Below, piece after piece: positions 1-5,815 of a DNA stretch of 5,815 nucleotides (position 1 is the first letter of the stretch; each line of letters starts with the position of its first letter). The notes under the pieces were generated by a model. It was not told the origin of the DNA. It searched no databases and saw only the letters and a list, made by a program, of their open reading frames with translations. The stretch comes from Gammaproteobacteria bacterium. GTDB taxonomy: Bacteria; Pseudomonadota; Gammaproteobacteria; DSM-19610. Position numbers and translations under genes: made by a program. The stretch spans positions 1 to 5,815 of the forward strand of contig DRQL01000287.1 in assembly GCA_011371465.1 (NCBI GenBank), given 5' to 3'.

Positions 1-1810
1 CTACCAGGTTCACTTCGTCCCGCAGTGCCTGGCAGTTTGCATACCATTCCACCAGGCCGGTGATGTTCTTGATCCGGTCCATGCGTGCCATGGTGAACAG
101 CAGCGGCTTGCCGGTGTCGACCAGGACACCGCGCTTGTCTTCACTGTCTGCGCCAAACAGGAGTTCGCGGATTTCCTCGTCGTAGTGCGTAAGGCGCCGC
201 GCGGCGTCCGTGTACGGGAAGTAGATGTCTTCGTCTGCGCCGGGTGAGACGATATTGAACTTGGGATCGAATACATCGATGCCGTGCACCACGCGGTACA
301 GGCCGGGCATGGTGTAGGCGCCGTGCGCTTCGTACTGCCCGACCGTGTCCGTGGTGCCCGCGATTTCCTGGTAGGTCGAGGTGATGATGAAATCGGCCGT
401 GTTCATGGCGATCAGGTCGGCGGTAAACTGGCAGGAAAAATGGTAGTGCTCCTCGTTCTCACGCCAGTACAGGTCGGAATACAGGTACTTGGTTTTCTCC
501 AGGGCATGCGCAATGTTGCACTGGGTCACACCGAGTCGCTGTGACAACAGCGAGGCTACCAGGTTGCCATCTGAATAGTTGCCGATGATGAAGTCCGGGC
601 GGCCGCCGAGTTCCGCCAGTAATTCGCGTTCGACGTCATGACTGAAGCGTTCCAGGTAGGGCCAGATCTCAAAACGGGATATCCAGTGTGGCATCACCTG
701 TCCATCCTCATCCAGGAAAGGCACGCGCAGTATGCGGGCATTGCGCGTGCCCTCCACGGCTTCGACGCGCTGGTCGCAGCTGGTGCCCTCGGCTTCCGGT
801 ATCAGGCGTGTCACGATCAGTATCTGCGGGTCGATGTCCAGGCCCTGTTCCTGCAGGCTGTGGTGCATGGCCCGTTCCAGCGCGCGCACCTGGTCCAGTA
901 TGTAGACCACCTGCCCGCCGGTGTCGGGGCGGCCCAGTACATCGCTCTGCCCGAACCAGCCGTGCGGGGACAGGATCGCGATGGAAAAGATCATCGGGAT
1001 GTTCTGCAGGAACTGCTCGAGGCTGGAGGGCGAGGGCGCTTCGAGGATATCCAGCAGCAGTTCCATGTAGGACTGGATGTGTGTGGCATCCTTGCCCCAG
1101 CCGGGTTCAAAACCCAGCTCGCGCAGTTCCGGCTCCAGTTTCTTCCAGGAGGTGGTGGCTGGTACCGATTGCAGGCGTTCACCCGCGCGCCGCAGCGCAG
1201 TGCGCAGGGCATTGACGTCGTTCACTGCCTCGTTGAGCATCAGGGTCTGTTGCCGGTAGCGGTGCACGCGCAGGAAATCCAGCAACAGGCGGTTGCCCTT
1301 TTTGCTGTCCGCAAACAGCTGGCTGGACAGGCGCCGGTTGAGGAATTCCACCCCGCGCCCGATGGAATGGGACTCCTGCATTTTCGGGAAGCCGCGCAGG
1401 AAGGGTTCGAGATCGATTTCCAGGATGTGGTCCGTACCCTCCCGGCGCCCGTCCACGAGACGTTCCTTGGTATACAGGAATTCACTAACGGCTATTTCGT
1501 CGACCAGCATCAGGTTGCTGTTCAGGCGCAGGTACATCCAGCGTCCGACGCGGATACGCAGGGCAAAGTAAAACCGGTCGGCCTCGACCACGGCTTCCTG
1601 CGTCGCCTGCAGCATGCGGGCCAGCGGGGTGTCGGTAAGCTGTTCGTTGCCGGGGGATGCACATAAACGGGCAAAGGCATCCTGTACTTCGTCGCGCAGC
1701 AGCAGGGGCTTGCCGAGATCACCCAGCTGGTGGAGCACGAGGTGGGCGTGGTTACGCTCTTCCCGGAAGTAACGTTGCAGGGCCTCCAGCAGTTCCTGCG
1801 CCAGGGTCAT
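1..1810 (-). CDS. sus: Sucrose synthase, GT4 family (partial, C-terminus beyond window)
   Basis: Reversible cytoplasmic enzyme: sucrose + NDP gives NDP-glucose + fructose. I translated 603 clean codons from 1810 to the left edge with no stop; the family is about 790-810 residues, so roughly the last 190 are missing because the window ends. Residues 1-270 match the plant-type N-terminal regulatory region (for example SIGRGVEFLNRRLS at 149-162 and LLLDILEAPS at 251-260). The GT-B catalytic part follows: LSPHGWFGQ (280-288), GRPDTGGQVVYILDQVRALE (293-312), IGNYSDGNLVASLL (409-422), AHALEKTKYLYSD (434-446), ITSTYQEIAGT (476-486), the YRVVHGIDVFDPKFN stretch (505-519), and MARMDRIKN (574-582), which holds the Arg and Lys expected to bind nucleotide phosphate. 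The EX7E motif and the residues governing UDP versus ADP preference lie outside the window. ATG at 1810 overlaps the kinase stop as ATGA, with GGGAG 5 nt upstream. In this cluster a role in sucrose breakdown is likely; direction in vivo is inference. Confidence 0.96.
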   Translation of the reverse strand, partial: MTLAQELLEALQRYFREERNHAHLVLHQLGDLGKPLLLRDEVQDAFARLCASPGNEQLTDTPLARMLQATQEAVVEADRFYFALRIRVGRWMYLRLNSNLMLVDEIAVSEFLYTKERLVDGRREGTDHILEIDLEPFLRGFPKMQESHSIGRGVEFLNRRLSSQLFADSKKGNRLLLDFLRVHRYRQQTLMLNEAVNDVNALRTALRRAGERLQSVPATTSWKKLEPELRELGFEPGWGKDATHIQSYMELLLDILEAPSPSSLEQFLQNIPMIFSIAILSPHGWFGQSDVLGRPDTGGQVVYILDQVRALERAMHHSLQEQGLDIDPQILIVTRLIPEAEGTSCDQRVEAVEGTRNARILRVPFLDEDGQVMPHWISRFEIWPYLERFSHDVERELLAELGGRPDFIIGNYSDGNLVASLLSQRLGVTQCNIAHALEKTKYLYSDLYWRENEEHYHFSCQFTADLIAMNTADFIITSTYQEIAGTTDTVGQYEAHGAYTMPGLYRVVHGIDVFDPKFNIVSPGADEDIYFPYTDAARRLTHYDEEIRELLFGADSEDKRGVLVDTGKPLLFTMARMDRIKNITGLVEWYANCQALRDEVNLV

Positions 1811-1821
1811 GCCAGCTCCCA
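1807..1821 (-). promoter_or_regulatory. Ribosome binding site and ATGA stop-start junction of sucrose synthase
   Basis: On the minus strand GGGAG (1820-1816) lies 5 nt before the ATG at 1810, and this ATG shares bases with the kinase TGA (1809-1807). The arrangement fixes the sucrose synthase start and suggests ribosome re-initiation, linking the amounts of kinase and sucrose synthase. Confidence 0.75.
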
Positions 1822-2697
1822 CGCATCGATAAAAGGTTGGTAAAACCCGGGGTCCTCGACGATGGCGCCACGCCGGCCGACGATGGCGGAAGCAAAAGCC
1901 TGGGCGCGTTCCAGCGCCTGCTGGTACGGCCAGTCCTGCAGCAGGGCCAGGATCAGCACGCTGGTCAGTGCGTCACCGGCACCGACCGTATCGACCACGG
2001 GAGTGACCGATTCCGGCCGGACCTGGTAACGTTCGGCACTCGCGGTCAGCAGTTCCGCGCCTTCCGCGCCGCGGGTAACCAGCAGCAGTTGCAGGCCTGC
2101 GTGCTCCATCAGCTGCTGTATCCGGCTGTCATCATCGGCGGCATCCGGGACCAGCTGCAGCAGTTCGTCGTCATTGAGTTTGGCCAGCCAGGCACCGTCG
2201 ATCAGCTCCAGCGCCGCCTGTGTTTGCCACCAGGGCGCGCGCAGGTTGATGTCGACCAGTCGCCGGCCCCTGCTGTGGCTGCGCAGGAAGGTCAACGCCT
2301 GTGCGGATACCGGGTTCCTGGCCGCCAGGCTACCGTGGTAGAACAATGCATTTTCCGGTATGGGCGGTAGCGCGTCGCAGTCGATATAGTCATAGGCCTG
2401 TTCCGGGAGAATGTCGAAGCTGTGGCCGTCGTCGTTCAGGGTGATGTTGACCCTGCCGGTCGGGTGCGATGGATCCGTTTGCAGGCCGCTGCAGTCCATG
2501 CCGTGTCCGCGCATGGCCTCCCGGACCTGACGGCCGAGTGCATCGTCACCGATGCGGGAGATAAACAGCGGTGCCTGGCCGAACGCCTGCAGGTGCCAGG
2601 CGACGTTGAACGGCGCGCCGCCGAGCACCGACTGCCCACCCGGGAAACAGTCGAACAACACCTCACCAAACAGTACCGCTCGTTCGTCAGCAGCCAT
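1807..2697 (-). CDS. Fructokinase, PfkB/ribokinase family
   Basis: Predicted ATP-dependent sugar kinase, most likely fructose to fructose-6-phosphate in the cytoplasm. The protein has 296 residues, normal for the family. It opens with the fructokinase-like GEVLFDCFPGG (11-21) and the substrate-side signature LGGAPFNVAWHL (25-36). DINLRAPWW (149-157) and the nucleotide-side VTRGAEG (207-213) follow, then PfkB signature 2, DTVGAGDA (236-243), with the anion hole and catalytic base D242. Nothing essential is missing. The start ATG at 2697 lies inside the end of the phosphatase gene (11 bp overlap) and has AAGGTG 7 nt upstream; its stop overlaps the sucrose synthase start by 4 bp, so translation of all three is probably coupled. 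Its place next to sucrose synthase fits salvage of the fructose released on cleavage, feeding fructose-6-phosphate back to the synthase. A related sugar specificity cannot be excluded from sequence. Symbols such as fruK, frk or scrK are used for such genes; I assign none. Confidence 0.93.
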   Translation of the reverse strand: MAADERAVLFGEVLFDCFPGGQSVLGGAPFNVAWHLQAFGQAPLFISRIGDDALGRQVREAMRGHGMDCSGLQTDPSHPTGRVNITLNDDGHSFDILPEQAYDYIDCDALPPIPENALFYHGSLAARNPVSAQALTFLRSHSRGRRLVDINLRAPWWQTQAALELIDGAWLAKLNDDELLQLVPDAADDDSRIQQLMEHAGLQLLLVTRGAEGAELLTASAERYQVRPESVTPVVDTVGAGDALTSVLILALLQDWPYQQALERAQAFASAIVGRRGAIVEDPGFYQPFIDAWELA

Positions 2698-2710
2698 CCG
2701 CGGGCACCTT
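2687..2710 (-). promoter_or_regulatory. Ribosome binding site and 11-bp overlap at phosphatase/kinase junction
   Basis: AAGGTG (2710-2705) sits 7 nt upstream of the kinase ATG (2697-2695), inside the last codons of the phosphatase, whose TGA is at 2689-2687. The good Shine-Dalgarno match supports this kinase start, and the overlap of different reading frames supports coupled translation. Confidence 0.7.
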
Positions 2711-3553
2711 GTCCGTGTTTTGCAGCAGCCAGTCGTGTATTTCCGGGCGGTAATGTACGACCCCCTCCAGTACGCCCGCCGTGTAATTGCCGTTCATGCC
2801 CATAAAGTCTCCCTGTGCGATATACAGTGTATCCGCGTGCCCCTGTGCCTGCGCCAGTGCCAGCGCCTGGTGACGAACTTCCGGGCTGGCATTGGCCACC
2901 AGCACGGCCGGTATTTCGCCGGCCAGCACCGGCAGGTCGTTGCCGCTGTCGCCGGCGAACACGGTATCGGCAAGCGCAAAGCGCTTGCGTTGCATGAGAA
3001 AAGACACTGCGTGCTGCTTGCTGGCGCCGGCCGGCAGTATATCCAGCAGGCCGGTGTCGCGCGCTTCGTCGATGCTCCATACCAGGCCGGCCCGGATACC
3101 GGCGCTGTCGAGGCGCCGGTGGATGTCGTTCGACAGGGATTCGGTATCGGCTTGCAAAGGCACGTAAAAACTGGCCTTGTGCCGGTTCTGTTTGGCCGCT
3201 TCCTGCGCCTGCAGGTCCGCCATATCGCGCAACAGCCTGTGGATATCATGCTGTTCCAGTCCGGCCCAGTCCGGTGCAATCTCCGCTTCCCAGTCCGGCC
3301 ATGGCTGCCAGTTTCCCCCGTGTACCTCGTAGATGGTCGTGCCGACGTCACCGATGACGAAATCCGGCGTCGGCAAGCTGTATTCGTTCATGGCCGCTGT
3401 CACCAGCTGACGGTCACGCCCGCTCACGTACACCAGGGTCACCTCCGGGCGGGCGGCCAGGACGGCGAAACGGCTGCGCGCCTGTGGCGATTCGGGTTGC
3501 GGGCCGTTCGGCAGCAGGGTGCGATCCAGGTCTGTGCACAGCAGCAGGCGCAT
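2687..3553 (-). CDS. spp: Sucrose-6-phosphate phosphatase, HAD superfamily type IIB
   Basis: Predicted Mg2+-dependent hydrolase that removes phosphate from sucrose-6-phosphate, the final and pulling step of sucrose synthesis. It has 288 residues, somewhat longer than the roughly 245 of cyanobacterial enzymes. All four HAD motifs look intact: DLDRT (8-12, nucleophile D8 and acid/base D10), VSGRD (43-47, S44), K179 in GASK, and GDSGND (201-206, D202 and D206). GDVGTTIY (68-75) matches the family's VGTxIY element, and the C-terminus has the family-like YTAGVLEGVVHY (257-268). There is no signal peptide or membrane segment. It starts 2 bp after the synthase stop (TGA-AC-ATG), with only a weak GGGG at 3561-3564 as ribosome binding site, so it may depend on coupling to upstream translation. 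The neighbouring synthase points to sucrose-phosphate; mannosylfructose-phosphate or glucosylglycerate-type substrates are less likely alternatives. Confidence 0.92.
   Translation of the reverse strand: MRLLLCTDLDRTLLPNGPQPESPQARSRFAVLAARPEVTLVYVSGRDRQLVTAAMNEYSLPTPDFVIGDVGTTIYEVHGGNWQPWPDWEAEIAPDWAGLEQHDIHRLLRDMADLQAQEAAKQNRHKASFYVPLQADTESLSNDIHRRLDSAGIRAGLVWSIDEARDTGLLDILPAGASKQHAVSFLMQRKRFALADTVFAGDSGNDLPVLAGEIPAVLVANASPEVRHQALALAQAQGHADTLYIAQGDFMGMNGNYTAGVLEGVVHYRPEIHDWLLQNTDKVPADGC
2970..2988. repeat. Perfect 8-bp inverted repeat with 3-nt loop inside the phosphatase gene
   Basis: GCAAGCGC, a three-A spacer and GCGCTTGC form a perfect hairpin within codons 189-195 of the phosphatase. 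It also contains AAGCGCTT (2979-2986), a palindrome with a central CG like the core of LacI-family operators. No T-tract follows on either strand, so it is not a typical terminator. It may simply be a by-product of the Arg-Lys-Arg-Phe-Ala-Leu-Ala coding sequence. Confidence 0.35.
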
Positions 3554-3555
3554 GT

Positions 3556-5742
3556 TCAGGCCCCGGGCAGGTTGCAGTTACCCAGGAAGTCGTAGTGCTC
3601 GATGGCTTCCAGTATGCCGGCGGCAAAGGGTTCCCTGGCAAAGTAGATGTTTTCGAAATCCTCCAGCCCGGACAGTTCCTCGTGGTGGCGGTTGGCAACC
3701 ACCACGGCCATGGTGTTGCCGCGCATCATATCCTCGTCGGCACCCGAGCCCCCCGCGACCAGGATGTTTTCCAGCGGGATATCCCACTGGTCGGCGAACC
3801 AGCGCAGGGCGAAGCCCTTGGAAGCGCGCACCGGCACGATATCCAGGAACTGGCCGAACGACAGGAACGTATTGGCGGTCAGTTCCTGCTGGTGCAGCAG
3901 GCGGTTGATCTCGTCCAGGCCGGGCGCCTGTTCCGGGTCGATGTAGTAACTGATCTTGAAGCGGCTGCGTTCCATTTTGGGTTGCAGCTGGATGCCCGGC
4001 AGGTCGGCCAGCGCACGGACGATCGCCCTGGGTTTCCACAGGTGGTCGATGTGTTCGGCCCAGGCGCTGTCCTGTGTCAGGCGCGGGGCATAGCAGATCT
4101 CGGTGCCCAGGCTGGTAATCAGGACGTCCGGTTGCGGGATGCCGTAGCGTTTCATGATGCGCAGCGCCGAGTCGAGGCGCCGGCCGGTGGCGATGCCGAA
4201 CGTCGTGCATTTGCGGTAGGTCTTCATGATTTCCAGGAAATCGGCCAGCGGTCCGGCGTCGCCGAGCAGGCTCTGGTCCAGGTCGGTGAAGATTGCGCGA
4301 TCGTGGTACAGGCCGGCGCGCCGCCGCAGCTGCGCGGGCGGTGTGGTCCGGGTCGAGGCCAGCAGCTGGTGCAGGGCGGAAACGTAGGCCTGTGTGTGCG
4401 CCTGCCACGAGTAGTGTTTCCGCACGCCTTTCAGGCCGCGCTGCGCGAGTCCCCGCCAGGCGTTGGCGTCGCTCAGTATTTTCAGCAGGGTTTTGGTGAT
4501 GTCCTGTTTGTCCAGCGGGTCGATCAGGTAACCGTTATGACAGTTGGCGGTGATATCACGCGGACCACCGTCCTCGGTGGCCACGATGGGCAGGCCGCTG
4601 GCCGCCGCCTCGATCAGGGTCAGGCCGAACGGTTCGGTCAGCGCGGGATTGATGAATACCCCCTGGGTAATGGCCGCCAGGCGGTACAGGATCGGTACAT
4701 CGTCGGGCCGGTGTGACTTTGGATAGGCGACCTTGCCATACAGGTTGTACTGGTCGATGGTCAGCAGGATATCGGTCAGCACCTCCTGCGCCTCGTTGTC
4801 CAGGTCGCGGATGTCCTCGCGGTTGCCGGCCACGATCACCAGGTTGGCCGCGGCCTGCAGCTCTTCCGATTCGCCATAGGCTTCCAGCAGCGAAATGATG
4901 TTCTTGCGGGTATCCGGGCGCGACAGGGCCAGGATGATCGGGCGGTCCGGGTTCAGCAGGAAGCGGCCCAGTTCCCGGTAGATGGCGCTGTCCCGTTCGC
5001 TGCCGTCGGCGGGGTGGAACTTGTCCAGTTCAGTGCCGGGCGGGATGACCCGCATGATGTCCTGCTGGTAGTGGTCGTAGAGACCGTACTGCTGTTCGAT
5101 CTCCTGGTGGGTGCTGGTGATGACCAGTTCCGCGGCCGCCAGGATGTCTTCCTCCACCTCGATGCGGCGCGACATGTTGTAGCGTGCCTCGATTTCATCA
5201 CGCCGCAGTCCGCGCGCCAGCAGGCGCCGGCGTTTGACCCGGCCCAGCGAGTGGCCGGTGTGCACCAGCGGGACACCCAGTTGTGCGGACAGGCGGATAC
5301 CGACATAGCCGGCGTCCGCGTAATGGCTGTGCACGATATCGGGCCGCAGGTCCTGTTCCCGCAGCCACTGCAGGGCGTTGTCGGCAAACACGTCGAGGCA
5401 GTCCCAGAGTTGCTCCTTGGGAATGTAGGCATCTTCACCGCAGTCGAAGCGGACAATGCGCACGTGCTCGGACAATGGTTCCACGTGACGTGCATAGCCG
5501 GCGCTGACCGAGGCGTCCAGTATCCGCCGGGTGATCAGGTCCACGCGGGCGATATCGGGGTGTTCACCCAGTACCCTGGCCAGTTCGACGACATAGCGCG
5601 TCTGGCCACCGGTATCGGCATCGTTCCCCAGTTCGAGATCCTGTCCGCGGATCAGCCCGTGCACGCTGATCAGCACGATGTGCAGACCTGCGTCGTCGTC
5701 CGGCTTGCCGGCTTGGTTCCCTGTGGTAGCTGACTGGCTCAT
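3556..5742 (-). CDS. sps: Sucrose-phosphate synthase, bidomain (GT4 + SPP-like domain)
   Basis: Transfers glucose from UDP-glucose (possibly ADP-glucose) to fructose-6-phosphate, giving sucrose-6-phosphate; first step of sucrose synthesis, cytoplasmic. The protein has 728 residues. After a polar leader of about 19 residues comes the GT-B glycosyltransferase (about 20-462): SVHGLIRGQ (26-34), LGNDADTGGQTRYVVELARV (38-57), HSHYADAG (138-145), HTGHSLGR (161-168), SRPDTRKN (274-281, with the phosphate-binding Arg/Lys) and the EX7E motif E370 to E378 in ALTEPFGLTLIEAA (367-380). Residues about 480-720 form a HAD domain like sucrose-phosphate phosphatase: DLDQS (487-491), GIATGR (516-521), K642, but GGSGAD (664-669) where active phosphatases have GDSGND. 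The domain is therefore probably weak or inactive, consistent with a separate phosphatase gene next door. First gene of the operon; the ATG at 5742 has only a poor CGAG-type ribosome site, but it precedes the first conserved motif by a sensible distance. Confidence 0.95.
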   Translation of the reverse strand: MSQSATTGNQAGKPDDDAGLHIVLISVHGLIRGQDLELGNDADTGGQTRYVVELARVLGEHPDIARVDLITRRILDASVSAGYARHVEPLSEHVRIVRFDCGEDAYIPKEQLWDCLDVFADNALQWLREQDLRPDIVHSHYADAGYVGIRLSAQLGVPLVHTGHSLGRVKRRRLLARGLRRDEIEARYNMSRRIEVEEDILAAAELVITSTHQEIEQQYGLYDHYQQDIMRVIPPGTELDKFHPADGSERDSAIYRELGRFLLNPDRPIILALSRPDTRKNIISLLEAYGESEELQAAANLVIVAGNREDIRDLDNEAQEVLTDILLTIDQYNLYGKVAYPKSHRPDDVPILYRLAAITQGVFINPALTEPFGLTLIEAAASGLPIVATEDGGPRDITANCHNGYLIDPLDKQDITKTLLKILSDANAWRGLAQRGLKGVRKHYSWQAHTQAYVSALHQLLASTRTTPPAQLRRRAGLYHDRAIFTDLDQSLLGDAGPLADFLEIMKTYRKCTTFGIATGRRLDSALRIMKRYGIPQPDVLITSLGTEICYAPRLTQDSAWAEHIDHLWKPRAIVRALADLPGIQLQPKMERSRFKISYYIDPEQAPGLDEINRLLHQQELTANTFLSFGQFLDIVPVRASKGFALRWFADQWDIPLENILVAGGSGADEDMMRGNTMAVVVANRHHEELSGLEDFENIYFAREPFAAGILEAIEHYDFLGNCNLPGA

Positions 5743-5815
5743 GTATAGCTCGTGATGCTATCAACATTATCTTTAATAAACAATCAGCTAGAAATCCTAT
5801 TTTATGATGAATGTC
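5743..5815 (-). promoter_or_regulatory. AT-rich leader and presumed promoter of the sucrose operon
   Basis: This is the only non-coding stretch in the window. By hand count 22 of 73 bases are G or C (about 30%), against clearly GC-rich genes. On the minus strand GATAAT (5771-5766) matches the sigma-70 -10 hexamer at 5 of 6 positions; 17 nt upstream lies TTTCTA (5794-5789), only 3 of 6 for -35. If used, it would give a short 5' leader of about 15 nt. A small inverted repeat, TGAT-AGC-ATCA (5763-5753), lies between this -10 and the start codon. The base composition supports a regulatory region well; the exact promoter elements are a guess, and the region continues past the window edge. Confidence 0.5.

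Noticed and set aside
638..1666. 342-codon plus-strand frame opposite sucrose synthase
   Set aside because: The minus strand encodes a motif-rich sucrose synthase here; the plus-strand translation is a shadow without domain features.
3554..3575. Possible internal promoter or terminator at the synthase/phosphatase junction
   Set aside because: The genes are 2 bp apart, and the GC-rich junction shows no hairpin with T-tract and no -10-like sequence.
2552..3595. 347-codon plus-strand frame opposite phosphatase and kinase
   Set aside because: It crosses the boundaries of three real genes on the other strand and has no motif, so it is an antisense artefact.
3484..4716. 410-codon open frame on the plus strand, antisense to the synthase
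   Set aside because: It lies wholly opposite well-supported genes, shows no recognisable domain, and spans the synthase/phosphatase junction. Long antisense frames are usual in GC-rich coding DNA.
3556..5742. Synthase as mannosylfructose-phosphate synthase
   Set aside because: From general knowledge those enzymes lack the C-terminal phosphatase-like domain and are about 450 residues; the bidomain form together with sucrose synthase favours sucrose.
5804..5815. ATG-ATG on the plus strand at the right edge, possible start of a divergent gene
   Set aside because: Only four codons are visible and no convincing ribosome binding site precedes them; it cannot be supported within the window.

Overview
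The window carries one gene cluster on the minus strand, read from about 5742 down to the left edge. It encodes a complete sucrose synthesis and turnover module: sucrose-phosphate synthase (5742-3556), a stand-alone sucrose-phosphate phosphatase of the HAD family (3553-2687), a PfkB-family fructokinase (2697-1807) and the N-terminal three quarters of a sucrose synthase (1810 to beyond base 1). Coding density is almost complete. The genes are separated by 2 bp, or overlap by 11 bp and 4 bp, which indicates one transcript with coupled translation. The only non-coding stretch is the right end (5743-5815), an AT-rich leader of about 30% G+C that contrasts with the GC-rich genes and probably holds the operon promoter.

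The products form a cycle. The synthase joins fructose-6-phosphate and a nucleotide-glucose to sucrose-6-phosphate, and the phosphatase releases sucrose. Sucrose synthase can cleave sucrose back to NDP-glucose and fructose, and the kinase returns the fructose to fructose-6-phosphate. Synthesis of sucrose, perhaps as a compatible solute or carbon reserve, and its recovery are therefore encoded together.

The organism is most likely a GC-rich bacterium. The bidomain synthase and plant-like sucrose synthase in one cluster resemble those known from chemolithoautotrophic or methylotrophic Proteobacteria (ammonia oxidisers, sulfur oxidisers, methanotrophs). That placement is inference from gene content; no marker gene is present. 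No RNA gene, mobile element, CRISPR array or terminator was seen. Long open frames on the plus strand are antisense shadows of these genes. The module is a known type of system; its points of interest are the layout and the eroded phosphatase domain of the synthase.
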